From NCBI GenBank assembly GCA_963810055.1, contig CAWEME010000026.1:1-64000 (forward strand): DNA of 64,000 nt, in the 5' to 3' direction. The position numbers and the translations under genes are program-made. The notes below the pieces were generated by a model, which was not told the DNA's origin, did not search any database, and saw nothing but the letters and a program-made list of their open reading frames with translations. This DNA is from REEB95 sp963810055 (lineage in GTDB: Bacteria > Pseudomonadota > Alphaproteobacteria > ATCC43930 > CGMCC-115725). Position 1 is the stretch's first letter. Each line of letters opens with the position of its first letter. Below are positions 34,248-43,519 of this stretch, piece after piece.

Positions 34248-36647
34248 TAGAATGTCGACCCGAAGCCGACCCTGAACAGGCTCTTCTTGTCCCAGGTTTG
34301 CCGGATGATCGGCTCACCGACATCGAGGCGGATCGGGCCAAAGGGCGATTTCCACGACACGCCGATGCCCGCGGAAACGCGCGGCATCATGGATTTTTCG
34401 ATCGGATTGGCCACGGTGGCGCCGGGCGCGTTGACGTCGAACAGGCTGCCGAAATCGGACCATACGCGGCCGGTCAGCCCGAATTCATGCGGGAATCCCA
34501 GCGGGAAGCCTTGGGTGAGCGAGCCCACGTAATAGACGTTGCCGCCCAACGCGGAGTTCGTGTTCTCGTCGCGCGGGCCGATGCCGCCCGTCGCGAAGCC
34601 GCGCAGATTGTCGCCGCCGACGAAGAAGCGGTCCTCGATCTCCACCGGCTGGCCGATGCCCAGGATGTCGCCCGCCTGCCCGGTGAGGCTCGCGACCCAA
34701 TCGGGCGCCCAGGAATGGTACACGCCGCCCGACATCGAGGTGCGGATATAGCGCGCGTCGCCGCCGAGCCCGGCAAAATCGTTGCCCAATTGCGCGTACC
34801 AGCCCGCGGTCGGGTCGGTGGCGTTGTCGCGCTTGTCGTAGAGCAGGCTCTGGCCCACCGCCGAGGTCATGCGCGTGCCCGCCTCCTGCTGGACGTAAAG
34901 CGAGGCGGCCTGGGTACAGCCATAGGAGCCAAAGAAGGTATTGTTTGAGTTGGTGTTGGCGGCGGTACAGATGTCGTAGATGCGGTCCTGGCGGATCGTG
35001 TATTTCACGGTCTGGCGCAGCGCATCGGTGATCTGATATCCCGCCCTGACGTCGCCGCCCAGCGTGAACTGGCTGAAGCCGGCGAAGTCCTGGTCGTTGC
35101 GCTGGATCACGAACAGGTCGAAGCCGACCGCCAGGTTGCGATCCTCGAAATAGGGATCGGTGAAGCTGATGTTGCCCTGCTGCGAGCGGAACGAAGCCAT
35201 CATGTCGACGCGCAAGTCGTAGCCCTTGCCGAGCAGATTGCGCTCGTGGACGCCGGCGTCGATCAACGGGCCGTCGGTGGTCGAGAAGCCCACCCCGAAG
35301 GTGAAGTCGCCGGTCGATTTCTCCTCGACATCCACGTTGACCACGGTCTTGTCCGGCGCGCTGCCCTTGACGTTGGTGACGCTCACCTTCTTGAAGAAGT
35401 CGAGGTTCTTGATGCGCTGCTCCGAGCGCTGCATCTGGGTGGTATTGAAGGCGTCGCCCTCGGCGATGCGCATCTCGCGCCGGATCACGGTGTCGAGCGT
35501 GCGCAAATTGCCGTTGATGTCGATGCGCTCGACATAGACGCGCGGGCCTTCCTTGATCACGTAGCTCACGTCGATGGTGCGGTCGGCGGGGTTGCGGTGC
35601 GCCTGCGGCTGGATGTCGACGAAGGCGAAGCCGCGGTTGCCGAGCGCATCGCTCAGAGTCGTGATCGACTTTTCGATCTGGTCGGCGTTGTACCAATCGC
35701 CTTGGTGGGTGATGAGCAGCGCCTTGAGGCCGGCGGGATCGACTTCGGGCAACTGGTTGGTGAGATCGATCTTGCCGAAACGATAGCGCTCGCCTTCCTC
35801 GACGTTGAAGGTGACCATGAAGCCGTCGCGCGACGGCGTCAGCTCCGCCACCGCCGACAGCACGCGGAAATCGGCGTAACCCTCGGAGAGATAGAACTTG
35901 CGCAGCAATTCGCGGTCATAGCTGATGCGGTCGGGATCGTAGGTGTCGGCCGAGGTGAGGAACCGCCACCAACGCGATTCCTTGGTTTCGATCACGTCGC
36001 GCAAGGCGTCGGAATCGAAGCGGTGATTGCCGACGAAGCTGATGCTCTTCACGCCGGTGAAATCGCCCTCGGTGATCTCGAACACCAGATCGACCCGGTT
36101 CTGCGGAAGCTGGACGATCTTGGGCTCGACCGTGGCGGCGAAGCGGCCGTTGCGGCGGTAGAGGTCCAAGAGCCGCGCGACGTCGCTCTGCACCTTCTGG
36201 CGGGTATAGACCGTGCGCGGCTTGAGCTGGATTTCCGACAGCAGCGTTTCGTCCTTGAGCTTCTTGTTGCCCTCGAAGGCGATGCGGTTGATGACCGGGT
36301 TCTCGACCACGTGGACGATGAGCGCGTTGCCCTCGCGCCGGAGCGTCACGTCGGTGAACAGGCCGGTGGCGAACAGGCTCTTCAGCGACTTGTCGAGGCG
36401 ATCGGAGTTGAACGCATCGCCCGGCGCCACCTGGAGATAGGAGCGCACGGTCTCGGGCTCGACGCGTTGCGCGCCCTCGATGCGGATCTCCTCGATGGTG
36501 CCGCCGGTCTGCGCCGGTGCGAGCGCGGGCGCGGGCGCCGGTGCGCCGGCGCGGGCGCGGCGCTTGCGCCGAGGCAGGCATCAACGCCGCCGCGAGCAGG
36601 AATGCCGCGATGGCGAGCGCACACGAGGCGCCGGCCGGATTTCGCAA
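34247..36647 (-). CDS. bamA: Outer-membrane assembly factor BamA, frame interrupted once
   Basis: The central BAM-complex beta-barrel. The signal region (CALAIAAFLLAAALMPASAQ) lies in the frame that opens at TTG 36647; within the following Pro/Ala/Arg-rich linker, about 36530-36575, one base must be dropped to join GGTIEEIRIEGAQRVEPETV and the rest. Then come five POTRA repeats (residues about 45-440) and the barrel, ending FGPIRLDVGEPIIRQTWDKKSLFRVGFGSTF with the C-terminal phenylalanine. Repaired length 799. No ATG start exists in frame, and a run of eight G lies just before the TTG; the start is therefore tentative. Co-transcribed with rseP and skp. Confidence 0.88.
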
Positions 36648-36688
36648 TATCCCCCCCCGTCCCAGAATCTCTACCCCTCCACCAGAAC

Positions 36689-37826
36689 TTAGGAAACCAG
36701 GCCCTTCAGGAAATCGATCACCCTCAAATGCACGAGATCGTTCCAGGTGGCGAAGACCATCAGGGTCAACACCAGCGCCAGGCCGAGACGGAATCCGTAT
36801 TCCTGCGCGCGCTGGCCCAGCGGCCGGCCGCGAACGGCTTCCGCGACATAGAACAGCAGATGGCCGCCATCGAGAATGGGAACCGGAAACAGGTTGATGA
36901 GGCCGAGATTGACCGACAACACCGCCATGAACCAAATCATCGCGACCACGCCGCCCTGGGCCACCTCGCCCGACATCTGCGCGATCCTGAGCGGCCCGCC
37001 GATTTCGTCGGCCGGGCGCGCGCCGATGACCATCTGCCACACCGCGGTGAGCGTGCCGGTGGTGAGGTTCGCGGTCTCGGCCGTCGCCTGCCACACCGCC
37101 TCGGCCGGGTTGCGGCGGAGATAGTTGACGCCGTTGCGCTCGATGCCCAGAAGGCCGAAGGCGTGCTGGTTGCCGAAGCGGTCGGTGACGGTGGTGATGC
37201 GCGGCGTGATGGACAGCGTAAACCGTGCCGTCGCCGCGCTGGACCTCGATGGTCATGGGCGTGCCGGTGTTGAGGCGCACGTCACGCTGCACTTCCTCGA
37301 AGCGGTCGATGGCATGGCCGTCGATGGCGACGATGGTGTCGCCGGCTTTGAGCCCGCCCGCCTCGGCGGCGCTGCCGGGCTGGATCTGGCCGATCTCGGG
37401 CGGCGTGAACGGCTCGCCGAATGTCGCGAACAGCAGGCTCAGCGCGACCACGGCGAAGAGAAAATTGGCCGCCGGCCCGGCGACCACCACGGCGACGCGC
37501 TGCATCAGCCGCTTGTGATGGAAGGAAACCGCCTTTTCGGCGTCGCTCATCCGCTCGAGGTTTTCGGCCGAGGGCTGGGAAGCGGGATCGGCGTCGCCGA
37601 ACATCTTGACGTAGCCGCCCAGCGGCACGGCGCTGAATTTCCAGCGCGTGCCGACGCGGTCGGTCCAGCCGAAAATCTCAGGGCCAAAGCCGATCGAGAA
37701 GACTTCGATGCGCACGCCGTTCCACCGCGCCACCAAGTAATGACCGAGCTCGTGAACGAAGACGAGCACCGTCAGCACGATCAGGAAAGGCACGATGTAG
37801 CCGAGGCCGCCGGTAAAAAAGCCCAT
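36689..37826 (-). CDS. rseP: Site-2 protease RseP, frame interrupted once
   Basis: Intramembrane zinc metalloprotease of the envelope stress pathway. The N-terminal helix carries HELGH (zinc site) in VFVHELGHYLVARWNGV, followed by the FGPEIFGW and PLGGYVKMFG loops and a PDZ domain (GSAAEAGGLKAGDTIVAIDG). After GDGTVYA, near 37216-37222, removing one base continues LSITPRITTVTDRFGNQ and the C-terminal frame holds NLGLINLFPVPILDGGHLLFY with the third zinc ligand. Repaired length 378. I take the ATG at 37826. cdsA lies 120 bp upstream; the dxr gene usually found there is absent. Confidence 0.92.
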
Positions 37827-37946
37827 ACCCAAGGAACTCCGATTCGGTCCGAGTCGCCGCTGCGCTTAGATTAGCAAAAATTCGCCGATTCCAGCGGTTA
37901 AAAGCGCGTCATTTTGTCCTGCCTGAAGAAGGGCTTGACGGATGGG

Positions 37947-38768
37947 TCAGCTTCCTGCCAGGCGCCACAGCAGCGGCGACTCGCCGGCGAGTCGCGCCAG
38001 CAAGCCCAAAGCGAGGGCGGCGGCGAGGAGACTGTCGAGCCGGTCGAGCAGCCCGCCATGGCCGGGGATCAGCTGGCCGGCATCCTTGACGCCGTAATGC
38101 CGCTTGGCCAGCGATTCGAGAAGATCGCCCGCCTGGGCCGCGAGCCCCAAGGCGAGACTCACCGGCAGCAGCAGCGCCACCGGCGCGTGGGCGATCGAAG
38201 CCGACGCCACCCCCACCAGCCCGGCCCCGGCCAAGCCGCCGAAAAATCCCGCCCAGGTCTTGTTGGGCGAAAGCCGCGGCGCCAGCTTCGGCCCGCCGAG
38301 GACGCGGCCCAAGGCAAAGGCGGCGATGTCGCTCGCCCAGACCAGCGCCAACAGCCAGAACACGCTCGCCCTCCCGCCCGCGAGATTCGCGATCCACAGG
38401 AAGGAAGCGGCCGCCAGCGCGAGATAGAACGTGCCCGCCCCCGGCCAGAACGGTTCCTTCCCGCCGCGCATCCGCACCAGCCCCCATACCGCCAGGCCGC
38501 CGATCAGCGCCGCGGCGATGGCCAGCCGGACATGGCCGAAGCCGGAAAAAGCCGCCGCGGCAAACGGCGTCGCCACCATCAACGCGGCCGGATAACCCCG
38601 GCCGCCCTCCGCCAGCCGCGACCATTCCCAGCCCATGCCCGCGGCCGCCGCCGCCGCCAGCACCGGCAGATATGGTGAGCCCAGCCACACCGCCGCCAGC
38701 GCCAGCGGCGCCAGCACCAACGCGGAGACGATCCGGATCTCGAGGTTGTTGGCGCTAGACGCTGCCAA
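37947..38768 (-). CDS. cdsA: Phosphatidate cytidylyltransferase
   Basis: Makes CDP-diacylglycerol for phospholipid synthesis. Eight hydrophobic segments and the family signature SLAKRHYGVKDAGQLIPGHGGLLDRLDS near the C-terminus (residues about 222-250) identify it. The start is unclear: no ATG lies in frame near the uppS stop; the TTG at 38768 gives 273 residues and LAASSANNLEIRIVSALVLAP. It overlaps the uppS stop by about 14 bases. The 120 bp after its stop hold no gene, where dxr would be expected. Confidence 0.9.
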   Translation of the reverse strand: MAASSANNLEIRIVSALVLAPLALAAVWLGSPYLPVLAAAAAAGMGWEWSRLAEGGRGYPAALMVATPFAAAAFSGFGHVRLAIAAALIGGLAVWGLVRMRGGKEPFWPGAGTFYLALAAASFLWIANLAGGRASVFWLLALVWASDIAAFALGRVLGGPKLAPRLSPNKTWAGFFGGLAGAGLVGVASASIAHAPVALLLPVSLALGLAAQAGDLLESLAKRHYGVKDAGQLIPGHGGLLDRLDSLLAAALALGLLARLAGESPLLWRLAGS

Positions 38769-39492
38769 CGGAGGCGCCGTAGCGGCGTTCGCGGCCGTGA
38801 TAATCGCGCAACGCCCGCTCGAGGTCGTCCTTGGCGAAATCGGGCCACAGGGTCTCGGTGAACACCAGCTCGGCATAGGCGGATTGCCACAGCAGGAAGT
38901 TGCTGATGCGCTGCTCGCCGCTGGTGCGGATCAGCAGGTCGGGATCGGGAATGTCGGCGGTCAGCAGCTTCGCGGCGAAAACCTCCTCGTCGATCTGATC
39001 CGGCGCGAGCTTGCCGGCCGCGACATCCTCGGCCAGGCGCCGCGCCGCGAGCGCGATCTCGGCGCGGCCGCCATAGTTGAGCGCGATCGACAGATGGAGG
39101 CGCTCGTTGCCGCGCGTCAGGTTTTCGGCGTTGTCGATAAGCGTGACGATGTCGGGCGCGAGCTTGTCGCGCTCGCCGATGATGCGCACACGCACGCCGT
39201 TCTTGTGCAACTCGGCGACCTCGCCGCGCAGGTAATGGCGCAGCAGACCCATGAGGTCGTCGATCTCCCGGGGCGGCCGCTTCCAGTTCTCCGAGGAGAA
39301 GCCGAACAAGGTCAGATACCGGACGCCGAGCTCGATCGACGACGCCACCGCGCGCCGCACCGCCTCGGCCCCGTTCCTGTGGCCGGCGATGCGCGGCAGT
39401 CCGCGCTTCTTGGCCCAACGTCCGTTGCCGTCCATGATGATCGCCACATGCGCCGGCGGCGCCGGACTATGCGATTCCTCGTTCTTCGCCAT
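38755..39492 (-). CDS. uppS: Undecaprenyl (isoprenyl) diphosphate synthase
   Basis: Extends farnesyl diphosphate with isopentenyl units to the C55 carrier used for peptidoglycan and O-antigen. Conserved blocks in 245 residues: HVAIIMDGNGRWAKKRGLPRIAGHRNGAEAV with the catalytic aspartate, YLTLFGFSSENWKRP, LNYGGRAEIALAARRLAED, and DLLIRTSGEQRISNFLLWQSAYAEL. Its start overlaps the frr stop by one base. Confidence 0.97.
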   Translation of the reverse strand: MAKNEESHSPAPPAHVAIIMDGNGRWAKKRGLPRIAGHRNGAEAVRRAVASSIELGVRYLTLFGFSSENWKRPPREIDDLMGLLRHYLRGEVAELHKNGVRVRIIGERDKLAPDIVTLIDNAENLTRGNERLHLSIALNYGGRAEIALAARRLAEDVAAGKLAPDQIDEEVFAAKLLTADIPDPDLLIRTSGEQRISNFLLWQSAYAELVFTETLWPDFAKDDLERALRDYHGRERRYGASVGSV

Positions 39493-40052
39493 CAGACCGA
39501 CAGGATCTCCTTGTCCTTCTGCTGCAACATAGCATCGACGCGCTTGATGGTGTCATCGGTGAGATTCTGGACGTCCTTTTCCAGCTTGCGGTGCTGGTCC
39601 TGCGACAGCTTGCCGTCCTTTTCCTGCTTCTTCAGGGCTTCCATGCCCTCGCGCCGCACGTTGCGCGCGGCGACGCGCGCCTGCTCGGCGTATTTGGCTG
39701 CGACCTTGACCAGTTCCTTGCGCCGCTCCTCGGACAGCTCGGGCAGCGGCACGCGGATGAGGTTGCCGTCGCTCATCGGGTTGACGCCCAATCCCGCCTC
39801 GCGGATCGCCTTCTCGACATGCTTGACCATGCTCTTGTCCCACACCGTCACGGTGACAAGCCGCGGCTCGGGCGCGTTGACCGAGCCCATCTGGCTCAAA
39901 GGCATGGTCTGACCGTAAGCCTCGACCATGACGGGATCGAGCATGTTGGCCGAGGCGCGGCCGGTGCGGATGCCGGCAAATTCCTTGCGCAACGCCTCGA
40001 GCGCGCCGTCCATGCGCTTGTGCAAAGCCGCCACCACCGGATCTTCGCTCAT
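39492..40052 (-). CDS. frr: Ribosome recycling factor
   Basis: Splits post-termination ribosomes together with EF-G. The 186-residue length and blocks FAGIRTGRASANMLDPVMVEAYG, VNAPEPRLVTVTVWDKSM, IREAGLGVNPMSDGNLIRVPLPELSEERRKELVK are diagnostic. The ATG at 40052 overlaps the pyrH stop. The longer frame upstream of this ATG is pyrH read out of frame. Confidence 0.98.
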   Translation of the reverse strand: MSEDPVVAALHKRMDGALEALRKEFAGIRTGRASANMLDPVMVEAYGQTMPLSQMGSVNAPEPRLVTVTVWDKSMVKHVEKAIREAGLGVNPMSDGNLIRVPLPELSEERRKELVKVAAKYAEQARVAARNVRREGMEALKKQEKDGKLSQDQHRKLEKDVQNLTDDTIKRVDAMLQQKDKEILSV

Positions 40053-40837
40053 GCCTTCGCTCCTTCCTCGGTGATGATGGTGAAGCGGCCGCGGCCCTTC
40101 ACCGCCTCGGCGAAACTGCCGTCGGTGTGGATCGAAAACACCAGGATCGGAATCCTGTTCTCGCGCGCCAGCGAAACCGCCGCCGCGTCCATCACCTGCA
40201 GATCGCGCGCCAGCACGTCGAGATAGGAAAGCGCGTCGTAGCGCGTGGCGGTCTTGTCCTTCCGCGGGTCGGCGCTGTAGACGCCGTCGACCTTGGTCGC
40301 CTTCATCAGCGCCTGGCATTGGGTTTCCGACGCGCGCAGCGCCGCGGCGGTGTCGGTGGTGAAGAACGGGTTGCCGGTGCCGGCGGCGAAGATGACGACG
40401 CGGCCCTTTTCCATGTGGCGCACGGCGCGGCGGCGGATATAGGGCTCGCACACCGCCTGCATGGCGATGGCGGATTGCACCCGCGTCGGCACGCCGATCC
40501 CTTCGAGCGCGTTTTGCATGGCGAGCGAATTGATGATGGTGGCCAGCATGCCCATGTAATCGGCGGTCGAGCGTTCCATGCCCGCGGCCGCGCCCACCAA
40601 TCCCCGGAAGATGTTGCCGCCGCCGATGACCAGCGCCACCTGCACCCCCATGGCGTGGACGGTCTTGATCTCGCCCGCGAGTCGCTTCACCACCGCCGGG
40701 TCGAGTCCATGGCCCTGTTCGCCCATCAACGCCTCGCCCGAGAGCTTCAGCAGCACCCGGCGGTATTTGATGTCGCCCAAGGGACCGGGCTTGGATTTGG
40801 GCAAGGGGCCGATGGCGGCGTCTTCTGGCATGGGCAT
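40049..40837 (-). CDS. pyrH: UMP kinase
   Basis: Phosphorylates UMP to UDP in pyrimidine nucleotide synthesis. An amino-acid-kinase fold with YRRVLLKLSGEALMGEQGHGLD, VALVIGGGNIFRGL, MGMLATIINSLAMQNALEG, VIFAAGTGNPFFTTDTAAALRA and DGVYSADPRKDKTATRYD. Length 262 from ATG 40837; the ATG six bases further in is an equal alternative. The N-terminal extension before KYRRVLLK is about 22 residues, slightly long. Between tsf and frr, as in most alphaproteobacteria. Confidence 0.97.
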   Translation of the reverse strand: MPMPEDAAIGPLPKSKPGPLGDIKYRRVLLKLSGEALMGEQGHGLDPAVVKRLAGEIKTVHAMGVQVALVIGGGNIFRGLVGAAAGMERSTADYMGMLATIINSLAMQNALEGIGVPTRVQSAIAMQAVCEPYIRRRAVRHMEKGRVVIFAAGTGNPFFTTDTAAALRASETQCQALMKATKVDGVYSADPRKDKTATRYDALSYLDVLARDLQVMDAAAVSLARENRIPILVFSIHTDGSFAEAVKGRGRFTIITEEGAKA

Positions 40838-40897
40838 GGAATTACCACATCTGGCCGGAGTTTTCACGCGGCCCGCCGGAGGGCGGCCCAAGCGGGG

Positions 40898-41821
40898 TCA
40901 GCGCTTCAAGGTCGCGGCGACCTCGGCGGCGAAATCGGCCTGTTCCTTCTCGATGCCCTCGCCCAGCGCGAAGCGCGCAAAACCCGCGACCTGCACCGGC
41001 GCGCCGGCTTCCTTGGCGGCCTGCTCGATCACCTTGACGACCTTGCTTTCCCCGTCGATGACATAGAGCTGCTCCAGCAGAACGACATCTTCGTAGAATT
41101 TCTTGAGGCGGCCCTCGACCATCTTGTCGATGATGGCGTCGGGCTTGCCCGAGGCCTTGGCCTGCTCGCGCAACACGCCGCGCTCGCGCTCGAGCGCCTT
41201 GGCGTCGACATCCGCCGGCTTGAGGAATTGCGGATTGGCCGCCGCCACGTGCATGGCCAGATTGCGCCCGAGGGCGGCGTGCTTTTCCGGCGCAGCAGTT
41301 TCGAGCGCCACCAGCACGCCGATCTTGCCCAGGCCGGGGGCGAGCGCGTTGTGCATGTAGGCCGCGACATTGCCCTGCTTCACCGCGAGCTTCTTGGCGC
41401 GACGCAGATTCATGTTCTCGCCGATGGTGGCGATCATGTGGGTCAATTCCTCGCCCACCGTACGGCCGGAGCCCGGAAACGGCGCCGCCTTCAATTTCTC
41501 GACGTCGTCGCCGAGCGAAAGCGCCAGGCCGGCGACACTGCGCACGAAATTCTGGAATTGCTCGTTGCGGGCGACGAAATCGGTTTCGGCGTTGACCTCG
41601 ACCAGCGCGCCGGCATTGCCCTGGACCGCGAAACCCACCAGCCCTTCGGAAGCCACGCGCCCGGCCTTCTTCGCCGCCGCGGCGAGGCCCTTTTTCCTGA
41701 GCCAGTCGACCGCGGACTCAATATCGCCCTGGGTTTCGGCCAGAGCGCGCTTGCAGTCCATCATGCCGGCGCCGGTTTTCTCGCGCAGCTCCTTGACCAG
41801 CGATGCCGCGATTTCGGCCAT
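40898..41821 (-). CDS. tsf: Elongation factor Ts
   Basis: The nucleotide-exchange factor for EF-Tu. The signature VKELREKTGAGMMDCKRAL (residues 8-26) and the KKGLAAAAKKAGRVASEGLVG and ETDFVARNEQFQNFV blocks are intact; 307 residues is standard. ATG at 41821. A hairpin (41867-41891) lies in the 91-bp gap from rpsB. Confidence 0.98.
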   Translation of the reverse strand: MAEIAASLVKELREKTGAGMMDCKRALAETQGDIESAVDWLRKKGLAAAAKKAGRVASEGLVGFAVQGNAGALVEVNAETDFVARNEQFQNFVRSVAGLALSLGDDVEKLKAAPFPGSGRTVGEELTHMIATIGENMNLRRAKKLAVKQGNVAAYMHNALAPGLGKIGVLVALETAAPEKHAALGRNLAMHVAAANPQFLKPADVDAKALERERGVLREQAKASGKPDAIIDKMVEGRLKKFYEDVVLLEQLYVIDGESKVVKVIEQAAKEAGAPVQVAGFARFALGEGIEKEQADFAAEVAATLKR

Positions 41822-41866
41822 TTGAGTTCTTCTCCTGCTTCGATCTGCTTTATGCCCCCTCCCATT

Positions 41867-41891
41867 CCCTCCCCCGTGGAACGGGGGAGGG
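41867..41891 (-). terminator. Hairpin between rpsB and tsf
   Basis: A perfect 10-bp stem: CCCTCCCCCG (41867-41876) pairs with CGGGGGAGGG (41882-41891) around a five-base loop. No U-tract follows on the minus strand, so it is more likely an attenuator or RNA-stability element that tunes EF-Ts against S2 than a full terminator. Confidence 0.55.
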
Positions 41892-41912
41892 TCAGGGTGG
41901 GGGTTGTGACGG

Positions 41913-42704
41913 TTAGGCCGGCGCGGTTTCGCCCGGGGTTTCGGGCTTGGCTTCCGGCGCTTCCGGAATCGCCTCGGCCGGCGGCCGGAGCCGCGCGCCC
42001 GGATCGGCGGCGCTCTGCTCCGCCTGCAAGCCGTCGAGCACCGCGCCCGAGACCAGTTCGCAATAGAGGTGGACGGCGCGCATGGCGTCGTCATTGCCGG
42101 GGATGGGATAGAGAATTCCGTCGGGCGAGGAATTGCTGTCGAGGATGGCGACCACCGGGATTTTCAGCCGGTTGGCTTCCTGCACCGCGATCGCCTCCTT
42201 GTTGGTGTCGATCACGAACAGGATGTCGGGCAAGCCGCCCATTTCCTTGATGCCGCCGAGCGCGCGTTCGAGCTTGTCGCGGTCGCGGGTCAATTCCAAG
42301 AGCTCGCGCTTGGTCAGGCCGCTGTCGGTGGCGTTGATCTTCTCGTCCAGCTCCTTCAGGCGCTTGATCGAGGCCGAGATGGTCTTGAAGTTGGTGAGCA
42401 TGCCGCCGAGCCAGCGGTGGTTGACGTAATACTGGCCGCAGCGCTTGGCCGCCTCGGCGATGGGTTCCTGCGCCTGGCGTTTGGTGCCGACGAACAGGAT
42501 GCGCCCGCCACCCGCCGCCACGTCGCGCAGCGCCTGGAGCGCCTTGCCCAGAAGCGGCACGGTTTCCTCGAGATTGATGATGTGCACGCCGTTGCGCACG
42601 CCGAAGATGTAAGGTGCCATCTTCGGGTTCCAGCGCCTGGTGTGGTGGCCGAAATGCACGCCGGCTTCCAAAAGCTGGCGCATGGAAAAATCGGGAATCG
42701 CCAT
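41913..42704 (-). CDS. rpsB: Ribosomal protein S2
   Basis: Small-subunit protein near the mRNA exit side of the head. MRQLLEAGVHFGHHTRRWNPKMAPYIFG, NHRWLGGMLTNFKTI and PDILFVIDTNKEAIAVQEANRL are the two PROSITE-type signatures and surroundings. The C-terminal tail beyond residue 225 is Ala/Glu/Pro-rich (PEAPEAKPETPGETAPA), common in alphaproteobacteria. Transcription probably starts about 140 bp upstream, leaving a structured leader. Confidence 0.98.
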   Translation of the reverse strand: MAIPDFSMRQLLEAGVHFGHHTRRWNPKMAPYIFGVRNGVHIINLEETVPLLGKALQALRDVAAGGGRILFVGTKRQAQEPIAEAAKRCGQYYVNHRWLGGMLTNFKTISASIKRLKELDEKINATDSGLTKRELLELTRDRDKLERALGGIKEMGGLPDILFVIDTNKEAIAVQEANRLKIPVVAILDSNSSPDGILYPIPGNDDAMRAVHLYCELVSGAVLDGLQAEQSAADPGARLRPPAEAIPEAPEAKPETPGETAPA

Positions 42705-42771
42705 GAGATCGTCGTCCTTTTCCGGTTAATCCGCCGCGGGGTGAGAACCAGTCTTTTGGACCAGCACCGGA

Positions 42772-42834
42772 GCGGACCCTTGCCACAGAAGTGGGCCACA
42801 TGCTTGTGGCAGTCCGCGATCCCCGCGTGAGGGG
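42772..42834 (-). promoter_or_regulatory. Structured rpsB leader (candidate S2 autoregulatory element)
   Basis: On the minus strand, GCGGAC and GTCCGC close a three-way junction (42772-42817) containing the hairpins GCCACA-AGCA-TGTGGC and CCAC-TTCT-GTGG. Just upstream is another hairpin, CCCC-6-GGGG (42821-42834). All lie in the transcript between the predicted promoter and rpsB. S2 represses its own mRNA in several bacteria through such a leader; that this is the element is inferred. Confidence 0.55.
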
Positions 42835-42852
42835 TTGAGTTGAAGGTGCGTC

Positions 42853-42881
42853 TATTTAGAGTGAAGGCGCGGCTTTGGCAA
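42853..42881 (-). promoter_or_regulatory. Promoter for rpsB-tsf
   Basis: On the minus strand TTGCCA (42876-42881) and TAAATA (42853-42858) are separated by exactly 17 bases. The predicted start site near 42846 gives a leader of about 140 bases. This is one of the better sigma-70-type matches in the window. Confidence 0.6.
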
Positions 42882-42964
42882 GGGGACAAGATGGCCGCTA
42901 AGTCTTTGTCCGTGCGGAGCTTTCTTTCGTGATTTGCCCGGCCACCCGCCCGGGCGAAGAAAAA

Positions 42965-43312
42965 CTAGTGCGTCTTCACCAGGATGTTGTTCTGCACGAA
43001 TTTCACGCCCGAGATTCCGGCGGCGATCCTGCCGGCCTGGTCCTTCTGCGCGCGGGTGTCGACGAAGCCCGAAAGCTGCACCGTGCCCTGCATGGTCTCG
43101 ACGCCGATCTGGAAGGCCTTCAAGGCCTGCTCCTGGATGAGGCCGGCCTTCACCTTGGCGGAGATGGCGGTGTCGCCGGCATATTGCCCGGCGGTTTCCT
43201 GCCCCTCGACCGCCGCGCAGGATGCCAAAGGCAGCGCCAGGGCGAAGGACAGCGCGAGAACGCGCAAAGGATTCGTTTTGGGATTCGTCTTGCCGTTATT
43301 CGTTTCATTCAT
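42965..43312 (-). CDS. BON-domain lipoprotein (OsmY-like)
   Basis: A 115-residue periplasmic protein. The lipoprotein signal runs to the lipobox LPLASC (residues about 29-34), then a single BON domain: DTAISAKVKAGLIQEQALKAFQIGVETMQGTVQLSGFVDTRAQ with the central glycine, ending VKFVQNNILVKTH. BON domains bind phospholipid and usually respond to osmotic or envelope stress. Start ATG 43312 gives a good signal peptide; the longer open frame does not. Confidence 0.88.
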   Translation of the reverse strand: MNETNNGKTNPKTNPLRVLALSFALALPLASCAAVEGQETAGQYAGDTAISAKVKAGLIQEQALKAFQIGVETMQGTVQLSGFVDTRAQKDQAGRIAAGISGVKFVQNNILVKTH

Positions 43313-43479
43313 GGGGCCAATCCCCTTGGTGGTCGATCGGGCAAAGCATGAAACCATCCGGCCGAAACGGCCGCAAGAAGAGTATCGGGGGCGACTATGA
43401 CACCCGTGTGGCGGCGCTGGCCTGTTGCGCTGCGATTGCTTTTGGCGCTTGAGGGCCGAATCTTATTGGCTTCGCACGT

Positions 43480-43513
43480 CAGGTGCTACGCAGGCCCGAG
43501 GCGTCGTGCGAAG
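43480..43513. repeat. Dispersed REP-like hairpin copy
   Basis: CTTCGCACG and CGTGCGAAG bracket a segment that contains AGGCCCGAGGCGTCGTGCGAAG, which matches the 3' half of the units at 27751-27908; GAGGGCCGAA just upstream (43451-43460) matches their 5' half. It sits at the stop of the HdeD-like gene. The remaining sequence of the 207-bp gap (43313-43519) shows nothing else. Confidence 0.75.
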
Positions 43514-43519
43514 GCAAAT

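Noticed and set aside
35916..37832. A 638-codon frame spanning rseP and bamA
   Set aside because: Only its first 200 residues (RseP) and a short later piece (BamA signal) are real; the rest is out-of-frame text caused by the breaks in both genes.
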